From: Acidianus sp. HS-5
GTDB taxonomy: Archaea > Thermoproteota > Thermoprotei_A > Sulfolobales > Sulfolobaceae
DNA: 64,000 nucleotides
Direction of reading: 5' to 3'
Assembly: GCF_021655615.1 (NCBI RefSeq)
Contig: NZ_AP025245.1
Coordinates: 1,922,001 to 1,986,000 of the forward strand
The notes under the pieces are model-generated. The model was not told the origin of the DNA and did not search any database. It saw only the letters and a list, made by a program, of their open reading frames with translations. Below, one piece after another: positions 48,444 through 56,727 of this stretch (within the stretch, counting starts at the first letter, position 1; every line of letters begins with the position of its first letter). Both the position numbers and the translations under genes were made by a program.

Positions 48444-48605
48444 ATGGTTTATGAGCAAATTTGTGATTCCTGTGGAGAATTAAGAGAAGTAAAATACTGC
48501 AGTGTGAAAAAAATTAACGCTTGTTATCGTTGCTGCGTAGAATGCAAAATTCGTGATAAATGTAATATTCGCGTATGGTTTAAAGAACTTCAAGTTATAA
48601 GATAA
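48444..48605 (+). CDS. Tiny cysteine-rich (zinc-binding?) protein
   Basis: 53 aa with eight cysteines: C7 and C10 (ICDSCGE), C19, C27, C30, C31, C34 (NACYRCCVEC) and C40. The spacing could hold one or two zinc ions or an Fe-S cluster. ATG 48444 is chosen since it sits 2 nt after the previous stop; a TTG- or ATG-extended form would overlap the upstream gene. The next gene (arfC) begins 3 nt after its stop. Family not recognised. Confidence 0.65.
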   Translation: MVYEQICDSCGELREVKYCSVKKINACYRCCVECKIRDKCNIRVWFKELQVIR

Positions 48606-48608
48606 GAC

Positions 48609-49250
48609 ATGTATATAATAATTTTCTCAACTATAACGATAGATGGAAAATTAGCATCAAAAGATTACTATAGTCAATTAAGTTGCAAATACGACAAATT
48701 ACGACAACATATTCTTAGATCAGAAGTTGACGCTATAATGGTGGGAGGAAATACCGTACGTGTAGACAACCCTTCTCTAACTCTAAAATATACCAACGGT
48801 AAAAATCCTATTAGAGTAATAGTTTCCAATAGCCTAAATTTTGATATAAGCTATAGAATATTCAATACGCTACCACAGACTATGATATACACGTCTACTT
48901 CTGCAAATGTGGAAATTGAAAATAAATTGAAAGAAAAAGGAGTTATTATACGAAGGCTAAATAATATTAATATGTGCAATATCATGTCAGATCTAGAATG
49001 CAATTTCAATGTCCATAAGATCATGGTAGAAGGCGGAGGAAAATTAATATGGAGCATAATTAAGGAGAACTGTTTTAATGAACTAAGAGTTACAATATCT
49101 CCAAGAATATTTGGTAACGGTGTAAGTTTAGCAAACGGTGAAGGTTTCCTAGGTAAAGAGTCCCCAAAACTAAAATTAAAAGATGTAAAAATTTGCGAGT
49201 GCGGAGAAGAAGTTCACCTAATATATAGAAATCACACGATAAAAAAATAA
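48609..49250 (+). CDS. arfC: Riboflavin pathway reductase (ArfC/RibD C-terminal family)
   Basis: NADPH-dependent reduction of the ribosyl to the ribityl side chain of the diaminopyrimidinone intermediate; archaeal pathways reduce before deamination. 213 aa DHFR-fold protein: FSTITIDGKLAS at the N terminus, DAIMVGGNTVRVDNPSLT (~40, NADPH and substrate loop), NPIRVIV (~66) and KIMVEGGGKLIWSI (~137). It lacks the deaminase domain of bacterial RibD, so a separate deaminase is required. Its place in an operon apart from ribB-ribC-ribH-arfA shows two riboflavin loci in this window. Confidence 0.88.
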   Translation: MYIIIFSTITIDGKLASKDYYSQLSCKYDKLRQHILRSEVDAIMVGGNTVRVDNPSLTLKYTNGKNPIRVIVSNSLNFDISYRIFNTLPQTMIYTSTSANVEIENKLKEKGVIIRRLNNINMCNIMSDLECNFNVHKIMVEGGGKLIWSIIKENCFNELRVTISPRIFGNGVSLANGEGFLGKESPKLKLKDVKICECGEEVHLIYRNHTIKK

Positions 49251-49254
49251 TGAT

Positions 49255-51003
49255 TTACACGAAATCCTTATATGTACTTTTATATATTTCTCCTTTCTCT
49301 AGGTTGCTCACTACTCTCTTATACTTTACTTCATCTCCAATACTGTTCTCTCCGTGTATCTTTACCCATTCATCTAGAGGTATTTGATACTCTTTTAATA
49401 TCTTGTCTCTGTATAAGTCATTTAGTACGTTATAGGTGCAGAATGGAATTACACGGCCATCTGGAGTTACGTAATGTATATCACACCTCATCACTCTTTG
49501 TATATCATAATTATACAGATCCATGAAGTGCATTGTACCTAGGAATAATGTCCTATAGTGCCATTCTCCTAGAGCTTCGTAGTTATGATTAACTATAACG
49601 CTATACAACATCTTATAGACGTCGAAGTCTTTAGGACCTTTCTCTTTATCGATAAACTTCCTAATGTTGTACAAGATCTTCAAGCCTACCCAGTATTTAT
49701 TTCCTCCTTCTTTTAATTCCTCAGATTTTTCTTTAAAGTATTCTAAAAGTCCCTCTAAATCTATAAACTTTGATAATGGTATGAAGTGAGGTTTACCTTC
49801 CTTCCACTCAACAAATACGTAAGTTCCTGCACCACAACTTGGATGATTGGCCATTTCAAATTGTTCCTTTCCTGTTAATGCTTCTACTAACCTAGAGAAT
49901 ACTACTGAAGTTCCTATAGGATACCAGCTATCTCTTGTAATTTCTCCGTCAGTTTGATCTTCTATATCTTTAATAATTTCTGGAATCGTTATCCTGAATC
50001 TAGATCTCATATTTCTCTTCATCATTCCAGTTAAGCTTACAGGCTGGAAGTTTATTGCTCTTACAACGTCAATATTCTCCGCAGCAAACCTTATAATATT
50101 GCCTAGATCGTTATCATTGGTAGTCTTAATCACTGTAGGTACTAAAACTACGCTTGTCATTCCTGCTCTTCTAAATACTTCTAAAGTATATGGAATTTCC
50201 CAGTGGTTTTTAGGATTAGTCCTCCTATTTGTTCCATCAAAACTCATGTATATAGTATTAACTCCTGCTTCTCTCAATTGTGTTGCATATTTAATAGCCT
50301 TATCTGGATCTTCCATGTAAAGTTTAGCGAATGTACCACCCCAAGTGTTTAACTGAACATGTTTAACTCCTGACTCTCTCAATAGCCTCGTAATTTCTAC
50401 TAGGTCTTCTCTTAATGTAGGTTCTCCACCAGTTACTTGTATAACTAAAGTAATATCTTGCCTCTTAAGTTGGTCAACCATGAATTTTATCTGCTCTAAT
50501 GTTGGTTCGAATACGTATCCTGCCTTCTCGGCAAAGAAGAAACAATACCAACAAGCTTGATCGCATCTATTAGTTATAACTAAATTAACTAAAGCTGAAT
50601 GCTGATGATGCATTGGACATAGCCCACAGTTAAATGGACAAGGAGATTTCAAATCTACATAAGGTACTTTAGGTCCTTTGCCTTCATATTCCCAGTAATC
50701 GAATTTATAATACATTCCTACGTCTCCATAGTATAAGTCTTCAAATTCTCCATGTTCAGGACATACTTTTCTTATGTACATTTTCTCGTCTTTTTCAAAT
50801 ATGGTTGCAGGCAATAGCCTATAACAGACTGGACATAAAGAGTGAGTAACTCTTATTAGTTTCTCATTTTCCGCTAGTTTAGGTAACGGACCGCCAATTT
50901 TTATCTCTCTATCTCCAAATTTTACTACTCCATCCTCATATTTTGAAGGAGCTGGAAGTAATCTAAAACCTCCGTCTTTCTTCTGAGTCTCTACTTGTGC
51001 CAT
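49255..51003 (-). CDS. tes: Radical SAM protein, tetraether synthase (Tes)-like
   Basis: 582 aa. N-terminal cysteine motifs (HSLCPVCYRLLPA and KVCPEHGEF, ~55-85; CPFNCGLCPMHHQHS, ~120) precede the radical SAM cluster motif CDQACWYC (~148) with ITNRCD before it, and GGEPTLRED (~194). A further CGAGTY and CDIHYVTPDGRVIPFCTYN near the C terminus may bind extra clusters. This layout matches the archaeal family that includes MJ0619 and the tetraether lipid synthase of Sulfolobus, which joins phytanyl chains into GDGT membrane lipids. The assignment is by motif memory. A strong TATA, GTTTATATATTAAC, lies ~36 nt before the ATG. Confidence 0.7.
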   Translation of the reverse strand: MAQVETQKKDGGFRLLPAPSKYEDGVVKFGDREIKIGGPLPKLAENEKLIRVTHSLCPVCYRLLPATIFEKDEKMYIRKVCPEHGEFEDLYYGDVGMYYKFDYWEYEGKGPKVPYVDLKSPCPFNCGLCPMHHQHSALVNLVITNRCDQACWYCFFFAEKAGYVFEPTLEQIKFMVDQLKRQDITLVIQVTGGEPTLREDLVEITRLLRESGVKHVQLNTWGGTFAKLYMEDPDKAIKYATQLREAGVNTIYMSFDGTNRRTNPKNHWEIPYTLEVFRRAGMTSVVLVPTVIKTTNDNDLGNIIRFAAENIDVVRAINFQPVSLTGMMKRNMRSRFRITIPEIIKDIEDQTDGEITRDSWYPIGTSVVFSRLVEALTGKEQFEMANHPSCGAGTYVFVEWKEGKPHFIPLSKFIDLEGLLEYFKEKSEELKEGGNKYWVGLKILYNIRKFIDKEKGPKDFDVYKMLYSVIVNHNYEALGEWHYRTLFLGTMHFMDLYNYDIQRVMRCDIHYVTPDGRVIPFCTYNVLNDLYRDKILKEYQIPLDEWVKIHGENSIGDEVKYKRVVSNLEKGEIYKSTYKDFV

Positions 51004-51031
51004 CTGACCATCTAGGACATTAATGACCTTA

Positions 51032-51045
51032 GTTAATATATAAAC
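51032..51045 (-). promoter_or_regulatory. TATA box of the Tes-like gene
   Basis: GTTTATATATTAAC on the minus strand, centred ~36 nt before ATG 51003, predicts a leader of about 10 nt. The element is a near-perfect palindrome. Confidence 0.5.
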
Positions 51046-51073
51046 ATATTCTCCAAATAACCGGTTTATTCAG

Positions 51074-52018
51074 TTAATACCAGCCCTTAAAATTATCCCA
51101 TCCTGACACATTTAACGTATTATCTTTGTATTTTATTTCATTTCTATCTCTTTTTCCTAGTTTTCCTATAATTTTTGGAGAAAAATTGTAATAATTGAGC
51201 CAATTGACTATTTCTTGTGCTTTCTCTCTTTTTACAACGAATAGGGAAGAAAATTCTTCTCCAGAATATTTCAAGACATCATCTATTTTATATCCATATT
51301 TATGCAAATTCTCATATATATCTGGATTAATATTAAAATCATCTATTAATATGGAATAATTTAATCTACTAGATAGATTCTGTAATGAAATAAGTAATCC
51401 ATCGCTTATATCTGTGGAAGATATTATATAACTACAAAATTCTCTATAAAAATTAAGTATATTTTTATTGACTACAGGGTGCTTTACCTTCAGTTTAGAT
51501 ATTTCGTGAATAGGTATATTAAAATTATTTAGATACGATATAAAAACTTCCGAAGTAAAGCCTATTTCGTCAGAAATAATAATAATATCTCCATTATTTG
51601 GATTATTCTTTGCATTACAGATTTGAGTTCCTATTCCTGTTACATCAACCCATCCGTTTTTTTCTGAATTATTTAAATCGCCTCCTGTATATTTTGCTTC
51701 ATAATACTCGGTAGCGCTAATTATACCATAAAATAAATCTTCGAGTTGTTTATCTTCAGTTTCTGGACTTATTCCTATCGATGATAAAATTAACTTAGGT
51801 TTAGAACCAGATGAAATTAAATCACTTACAGTTGCAGTTACTGCTTTCCAACCTATATCATAATAATCCATAAAAGAGAAAAAATAAGATAACTGAAACC
51901 CATCTATTTTATAAGTAAAACCGTCTTCTGTGTAAACATCATAAAATACATTACTACCTAAAAATTTCGATAATTTTCTTTTTATAAAGTCATGCTCCCC
52001 TATATCTTTTAACTTCAT
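51074..52018 (-). CDS. thiL: Thiamine-monophosphate kinase
   Basis: Phosphorylates thiamine monophosphate to the diphosphate cofactor. 314 aa of the ThiL/PurM fold: IGEHDFI at the N terminus, DIGWKAVTATVSDLISSGSK (~54), YTGGDLN (~109), STDISDGLL (~199), KYSGEEFSSLF (~244) and the terminal GWDNFKGW that closes on the substrate. Substitutions relative to bacterial motifs (for example EEF for EDY) are modest. Monocistronic, downstream of tRNA-Thr on the same strand. Confidence 0.9.
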   Translation of the reverse strand: MKLKDIGEHDFIKRKLSKFLGSNVFYDVYTEDGFTYKIDGFQLSYFFSFMDYYDIGWKAVTATVSDLISSGSKPKLILSSIGISPETEDKQLEDLFYGIISATEYYEAKYTGGDLNNSEKNGWVDVTGIGTQICNAKNNPNNGDIIIISDEIGFTSEVFISYLNNFNIPIHEISKLKVKHPVVNKNILNFYREFCSYIISSTDISDGLLISLQNLSSRLNYSILIDDFNINPDIYENLHKYGYKIDDVLKYSGEEFSSLFVVKREKAQEIVNWLNYYNFSPKIIGKLGKRDRNEIKYKDNTLNVSGWDNFKGWY

Positions 52019-52031
52019 ACAAACTCCCCGA

Positions 52032-52120
<89 letters not shown>

Positions 52121-52122
52121 AT

Positions 52123-53493
52123 TTATGAATTGGTATTCTGAATTTTTAAATTATATCCTTCTTTTAACTTTTCATAGTACTTAATAGCTCTCTGTATTAA
52201 ATAATCTGTTTTCCCTAGGTAATTATTAGGATCTAGGATCTTTTTAATTTCGTTAATTGTAAAATATTTTTTAATTATATCATTTTCCATCGCTTCTTCC
52301 AGTAACGAGCGTCCATTATTCTCAGCATCTCTAGAAAGTTTCATAGATAGTTCATGGGCAATATGTCTAGGCATACCTTTTAATGTTAGATTAATCATTA
52401 AGCTTTCAGCCATGACAAGACCTTTAGTTATTTCTATATTTTTCTTCATGTTTTCAGGATAAATTATTAAATTATGTAGTAATGATATTGTACTATCCAA
52501 CATTTCATCAATTATTAGGAAAGTGTGAGAAAATACTATACGTTCTGACGAGCTGTTAGTTAAATCTCTCTCATGCCATAAAGGTATATTCTCCAATTCT
52601 GTCAAACATAGTCCTCTAATAACTTTAGCTAATCCACTTATCTTTTCTGCAGTTACAGGATTTTCTTTATGCGGCATTGTGCTGCTTCCTACTCTGTTTC
52701 CTACACCTTCACTTATTTCCCTTATTTCTGGTCTCATTAGTTCTCTGACTTCTAATGCAAACCTATCCAATTGCGATGCGAGAATTGCCAAATCTGAAAT
52801 AATTTCAGCAAAACCATCTCTAGGAGCAACTTGTGTGGAAATTTCGTGAGGTAACAAACCCAGTTTCTGCATAACCTTTCCTTCAATTATATCTCCTTTA
52901 TCACCCCATGCAGCCATAGTTCCTACAGCACCGGCAAACTTACCTTTTATAAGTCTTTTTTCGGTATCTTTTATTCTCTCTAAAGACCTAGAGATATCAT
53001 AAAGATAGTTTGCAAATTTAAATCCTAAAGTTATTGGTAACGCATGCTGACCGTGGGTTCTCCCTATCATAATAACATCTTTATATTTTATCGACATTTG
53101 AGAAAGAATATCGAGAATCTGTAATAATTTCCTTTCAAGGATATTTAATGCATCTCTAAACATTAAAGCATATGCAGTATCGACTATATCATAACTTGTA
53201 GCACCAAAATGGAGAAATCTACCACTTTCTCCCGCTTTGTCTGCTAGCCATACAACCATAGCCATTACATCATGTCCTAGTTTCTCTTCTAACTTATCTA
53301 TCTCATTTAGGTCTATATTCTCTGAAACTTTTTCTACAGTATTTATATCTTTTTGTGAAACATGTCCTAAGTCTTTTAAAGCGTAAAGTAATGCTATTTC
53401 TACTTGTATCCTATACCTTATTATACCCTCCCTAGAGAAAATCTTCCTCATTTCATTGCTTCCATATCTCCAGTCTAAAGGACAAATACTCAT
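52123..53493 (-). CDS. purB: Adenylosuccinate lyase
   Basis: Cleaves SAICAR and adenylosuccinate in purine synthesis. 456 aa fumarase/aspartase superfamily: MSICPLDWRYGS start, HDVMAMV (~74), FLHFGATSYDIVDTA (~93), GRTHGQHALPITLGFK (~142, catalytic histidine) and the signature GSSTMPHKENP (~267). Divergent from purP; together with purP and purA it covers the late purine steps. Confidence 0.96.
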   Translation of the reverse strand: MSICPLDWRYGSNEMRKIFSREGIIRYRIQVEIALLYALKDLGHVSQKDINTVEKVSENIDLNEIDKLEEKLGHDVMAMVVWLADKAGESGRFLHFGATSYDIVDTAYALMFRDALNILERKLLQILDILSQMSIKYKDVIMIGRTHGQHALPITLGFKFANYLYDISRSLERIKDTEKRLIKGKFAGAVGTMAAWGDKGDIIEGKVMQKLGLLPHEISTQVAPRDGFAEIISDLAILASQLDRFALEVRELMRPEIREISEGVGNRVGSSTMPHKENPVTAEKISGLAKVIRGLCLTELENIPLWHERDLTNSSSERIVFSHTFLIIDEMLDSTISLLHNLIIYPENMKKNIEITKGLVMAESLMINLTLKGMPRHIAHELSMKLSRDAENNGRSLLEEAMENDIIKKYFTINEIKKILDPNNYLGKTDYLIQRAIKYYEKLKEGYNLKIQNTNS

Positions 53494-53546
53494 CTAAATC
53501 TACTTAAAATCAAACTTAATATCTTTATTTACTAGTATTAGCCGAA

Positions 53547-54551
53547 ATGATAATTAGCACTCTGGGAAGTCATTCTTCTTTACAGATTCTACATGGAGCA
53601 AAAAAGGATGGATTTAAGACAGCTGTGGTAAGCGATAAGAATAGAGAAAATTTCTATAGAAGATTTAGTTTTATAGATGAAATAAGAAGCTACGATAACT
53701 TAGATAAGGCAGTAGATTTAATAAATAAAAACGATGAAGAGACAATATTCATACCTCATGGAAGCCTTATAGAATATTTAGGAATGGACAGAGTGAAAAA
53801 GATTAGGACTCCGATATTCGGGAACAGGAATTTGTTTGAATGGGAGTCAAATCAGCATAAAAAAATGAGCTTACTAAAGATGGCTGAAATAAAAATTCCA
53901 GAATCTTTTGAAAGTCCTGAAGATGTGGATAGACTTGTAATAGTAAAGCTTCCTGGAGCTAAAGGAGGAAAAGGATATTTCATTGCAAAAAATAAGGAGG
54001 AAGTAAAAGAAGGGCTTAGCAAATTACTTTCTGCTAAGCTTATTAAATCAGCAGATGAGGTAATAATCCAAGAGTATATAATAGGCATCCCAATGTATTT
54101 TCAATTCTTTTATAGTCCTGTTTTTAAAAGAGTAGAAATAACTGGAATGGACCTCAGATATGAGAGTAATGTAGACGGCCTAAGGAGATTGCCCACAAAT
54201 GTTATAGACGTAGAGCCAACTTTTGTAGTTGCAGGAAATATTCCGGTTGTAGCTAGAGAAAGTCTATTACCTAAAGCATTCGAATATGCGGAAAATTTTG
54301 TGAATGCAGTAAATGAACGTATTCCTCCAGGTATGATAGGACCATTCTGCCTAGAGTCTGTGGTTACAGACAATTTAGACATTGTAGTGTTTGAGTTTTC
54401 CGGAAGAATAGTTGCTGGCACAAACTTATATGTAGAAGGAAGTCCATATAGCTGGCTTTATTGGGATGAGCCTATGAGCGTAGGTAGAAGGATTGCGAGA
54501 GAAATTAAAATAGCTAAGCTTGAAAATAAACTTGGTGAAATCACAACTTGA
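53547..54551 (+). CDS. purP: FAICAR synthetase PurP (copy 1)
   Basis: ATP- and formate-dependent formylation of AICAR, the archaeal replacement for folate-dependent PurH transformylase. 334 aa ATP-grasp: STLGSHSSLQILHGAKKDGF at the N terminus (AICAR site), FGNRNLFEWES (~91), IVKLPGAKGGKGYFIA (~130, ATP loop), EYIIGIPMYFQFFYS (~173) and CLESVVTDNLDIVVFEFSGRI (~270; last acidic metal residues). The TATA-like CTTTATTTAC ~20 nt before the ATG makes it nearly leaderless. It overlaps copy 2 by 4 nt. Confidence 0.92.
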   Translation: MIISTLGSHSSLQILHGAKKDGFKTAVVSDKNRENFYRRFSFIDEIRSYDNLDKAVDLINKNDEETIFIPHGSLIEYLGMDRVKKIRTPIFGNRNLFEWESNQHKKMSLLKMAEIKIPESFESPEDVDRLVIVKLPGAKGGKGYFIAKNKEEVKEGLSKLLSAKLIKSADEVIIQEYIIGIPMYFQFFYSPVFKRVEITGMDLRYESNVDGLRRLPTNVIDVEPTFVVAGNIPVVARESLLPKAFEYAENFVNAVNERIPPGMIGPFCLESVVTDNLDIVVFEFSGRIVAGTNLYVEGSPYSWLYWDEPMSVGRRIAREIKIAKLENKLGEITT

Positions 54552-55594
54552 TAAAGATAGCTGCCTTAGCAAGTCATTCAGCATTGGACGTATTTGATGG
54601 TGCTAAGGACGAAGGGTTTAATACTATTGCATTGTGCAAGAAAGGAAGAGAAAGACCATATTTAGAATTCAAAAGAATAGTTGATGAGTGCGTTTTATTA
54701 AATGATTTTAAGGAGATACCTACAGAAAACGTTCAGCAAAAACTACTTAACGAAAACGCTATTATTGTACCAAATAGAAGCCTTGCAGTTTACGTGGGCT
54801 ATGACAACTTAGAGAATATGAAAGTAAAATTTTTTGGAAATAGAAAAATGCTTAGATGGGAAGAAAGAAAAGGAGAGAAGAATTATTACAAATTACTTGA
54901 TGAAGCAAAAATCAGAAGGCCTAGAATTTATAGGCCGGATAATATAGATTCTGCTGTTATAGTTAAGCTTCCTGAATCTAAAAGACGTGTAGAGAGAGGA
55001 TTCTTTTTTGCAAAAAATAAGGAAGATTTCGATAAGAAGCTGGACGAAGCAAAAAAAGACGGAATAATAGATGAAGAAAGTATAAAGGAAATGGTTATAG
55101 AGGAATTCATCTTAGGAGCATATTTTAATGTTAATTACTTCTATAGTCCAATTTTTAATAGAACAGAAATTATTAGCATAGATAGGAGAATACAAAGCGA
55201 TTGGGACGAATTCTACAAACTGCCTGCCGATATTCAGCTTAGCCTAAATAGAACTCCCAGACTTATAGAAGTTGGCCATGAACCTGCAACAATAAGAGAA
55301 AGCTTGCTGGAAAAGTTATTCAATATAGGATATTCGTTTGTAGAAGCTACGCAAAAACTTGAGCCCCCAGGGATAATAGGGGCTTTTACATTACAACTCT
55401 CTGTAACCCCAGATTTAGACGTAGTAGTTTTTGACGTAGCGCCTAGAATAGGCGGAGGAACTAATGCTTATATGGGCATAGGTAGTCAGTATTCAAAACT
55501 ATATTTCGGTAAACCAATAAGTCTAGGTAGAAGAATAGCTGTAGAAATCAAAGAAGCAATGAATAAATCCCTAGAAGAGAAGGTTATTTTTTAA
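54548..55594 (+). CDS. PurP paralogue (copy 2)
   Basis: 348 aa, homologous to copy 1 along its length (ALASHSALDVFDGAKDEGF, FFGNRKMLRWEER, VIVKLPESKRRVERGFFFA, EEFILGAYFNVNYFYS). The ATP loop differs: the glycine-rich GAKGGKG of copy 1 reads ESKRRVERG, and GPFCLESVV becomes GAFTLQLSV, losing an acidic residue, while FDVAPRIGGGTN keeps a Gly-rich end. It may be a second subunit, or have a different substrate such as the missing IMP cyclohydrolase step; both are inference. The TTG start overlaps the copy 1 stop. Confidence 0.82.
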   Translation: MIKIAALASHSALDVFDGAKDEGFNTIALCKKGRERPYLEFKRIVDECVLLNDFKEIPTENVQQKLLNENAIIVPNRSLAVYVGYDNLENMKVKFFGNRKMLRWEERKGEKNYYKLLDEAKIRRPRIYRPDNIDSAVIVKLPESKRRVERGFFFAKNKEDFDKKLDEAKKDGIIDEESIKEMVIEEFILGAYFNVNYFYSPIFNRTEIISIDRRIQSDWDEFYKLPADIQLSLNRTPRLIEVGHEPATIRESLLEKLFNIGYSFVEATQKLEPPGIIGAFTLQLSVTPDLDVVVFDVAPRIGGGTNAYMGIGSQYSKLYFGKPISLGRRIAVEIKEAMNKSLEEKVIF

Positions 55595-55672
55595 TTATAA
55601 TTAAACGTAAATACACATTATTTAAAAGAAGTAAGAGTATGTATTGATAATTACAGATTATCGTTAGAGAAT

Positions 55673-55680
55673 TTTTTATA
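55673..55680 (+). promoter_or_regulatory. Promoter of purA operon
   Basis: TTTTTATA is centred ~36 nt before ATG 55713; GGTG at 55705-55708 is a ribosome binding site. The 118 bp between purP2 and purA thus hold a separate promoter with a short leader. Confidence 0.45.
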
Positions 55681-55712
55681 CCTTGAGAGCAGATTTAACA
55701 AAACGGTGCTAA

Positions 55713-56726
55713 ATGCTTAATATTCTTGTCGGAGGATTCTATGGAGATGAAGGAAAGGGTAAAATAGCGTCTTATTTATCACTTAAGGATTCCCCTAGTA
55801 TTGCTGTAAGAACTGGATCTATAAATGCTGGACATACTGTATGTTATAACAATAATAAATGGAAAATAAGAATAATTCCTTCAGCATTTGTAAATAAGTC
55901 GACTAAATTAATGCTTGGAGCCGGTGCATTGACCTCTATATCTGAATTGGCTAAGGAGCTTAAGGAAACAGATTCTGAAGATAGATTCTTTATGGATTCA
56001 CATGTTGGTATAATAACTGAAAAGGAAATTTATGATGAAAGAAACGATGAGAATCTAATGAAGTCTGTAGGTAGTACAGGACAAGGAGTAGGTTATGCAG
56101 AAGCTAAAAGAATATTAAGAATATTAAAACTAGCAAAAGATTATCCTGAACTCTCAAAATATGTAATAGATGTTCCAGATACATTAATTGAGGAAATAGA
56201 AAAAGGAAATGAAATCTTGGCAGAAGGAACTCAAGGTACTTATTTAAGTCTCTATCACGGTGAATATCCTTATGTAACGAGTAGAAATACTACGTCGTCT
56301 GGAATACTTAGCGAGATTGGAATAGGTCCGAAATACGTGAAGGATATAGTAATCGTTTTTAAATCTTTTGTAACCAGAGTAGGAAACGGACCGCTAGAAG
56401 GAGAATTAAGTGAAGACGAAGCTGAAAAACTAGGACTAATTGAAATCGCTACTGTAACTGGAAGAAAGAGAAGATCCGCGCCTTTTAATATAAAACTAGC
56501 AAAGAAGGCAATTCAACTAAATACTGCAACACAAGTAGCAATAACAAAACTAGATACATTATTTAAAGACGCCTATAAGGTGAGACAATATGAAAAATTG
56601 CCAAATAATGCTAAAAAATGGATAGAAGATATAGAAGATCAGCTTAAAGTACCTATAACGCTCATAGGTACGGGAGAAGATGCTATAGATACAATAGATC
56701 TTAGAAAAGAGAAACTAGGTGAATAA
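55713..56726 (+). CDS. purA: Adenylosuccinate synthetase, short archaeal form
   Basis: GTP-dependent first step from IMP to AMP. 337 aa, about 90 residues shorter than bacterial PurA, as is usual in archaea. Motifs: GGFYGDEGKGK (P-loop-like, ~8), NAGHTV (~38, catalytic histidine), GSTGQGVGYA (~121), EGTQGTYLSLYHG (~172), YPYVTSRNTTSSG (~187) and TVTGRKRR (~247). It runs into the flavoprotein gene 1 bp downstream. Confidence 0.95.
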   Translation: MLNILVGGFYGDEGKGKIASYLSLKDSPSIAVRTGSINAGHTVCYNNNKWKIRIIPSAFVNKSTKLMLGAGALTSISELAKELKETDSEDRFFMDSHVGIITEKEIYDERNDENLMKSVGSTGQGVGYAEAKRILRILKLAKDYPELSKYVIDVPDTLIEEIEKGNEILAEGTQGTYLSLYHGEYPYVTSRNTTSSGILSEIGIGPKYVKDIVIVFKSFVTRVGNGPLEGELSEDEAEKLGLIEIATVTGRKRRSAPFNIKLAKKAIQLNTATQVAITKLDTLFKDAYKVRQYEKLPNNAKKWIEDIEDQLKVPITLIGTGEDAIDTIDLRKEKLGE

Positions 56727-56727
56727 A

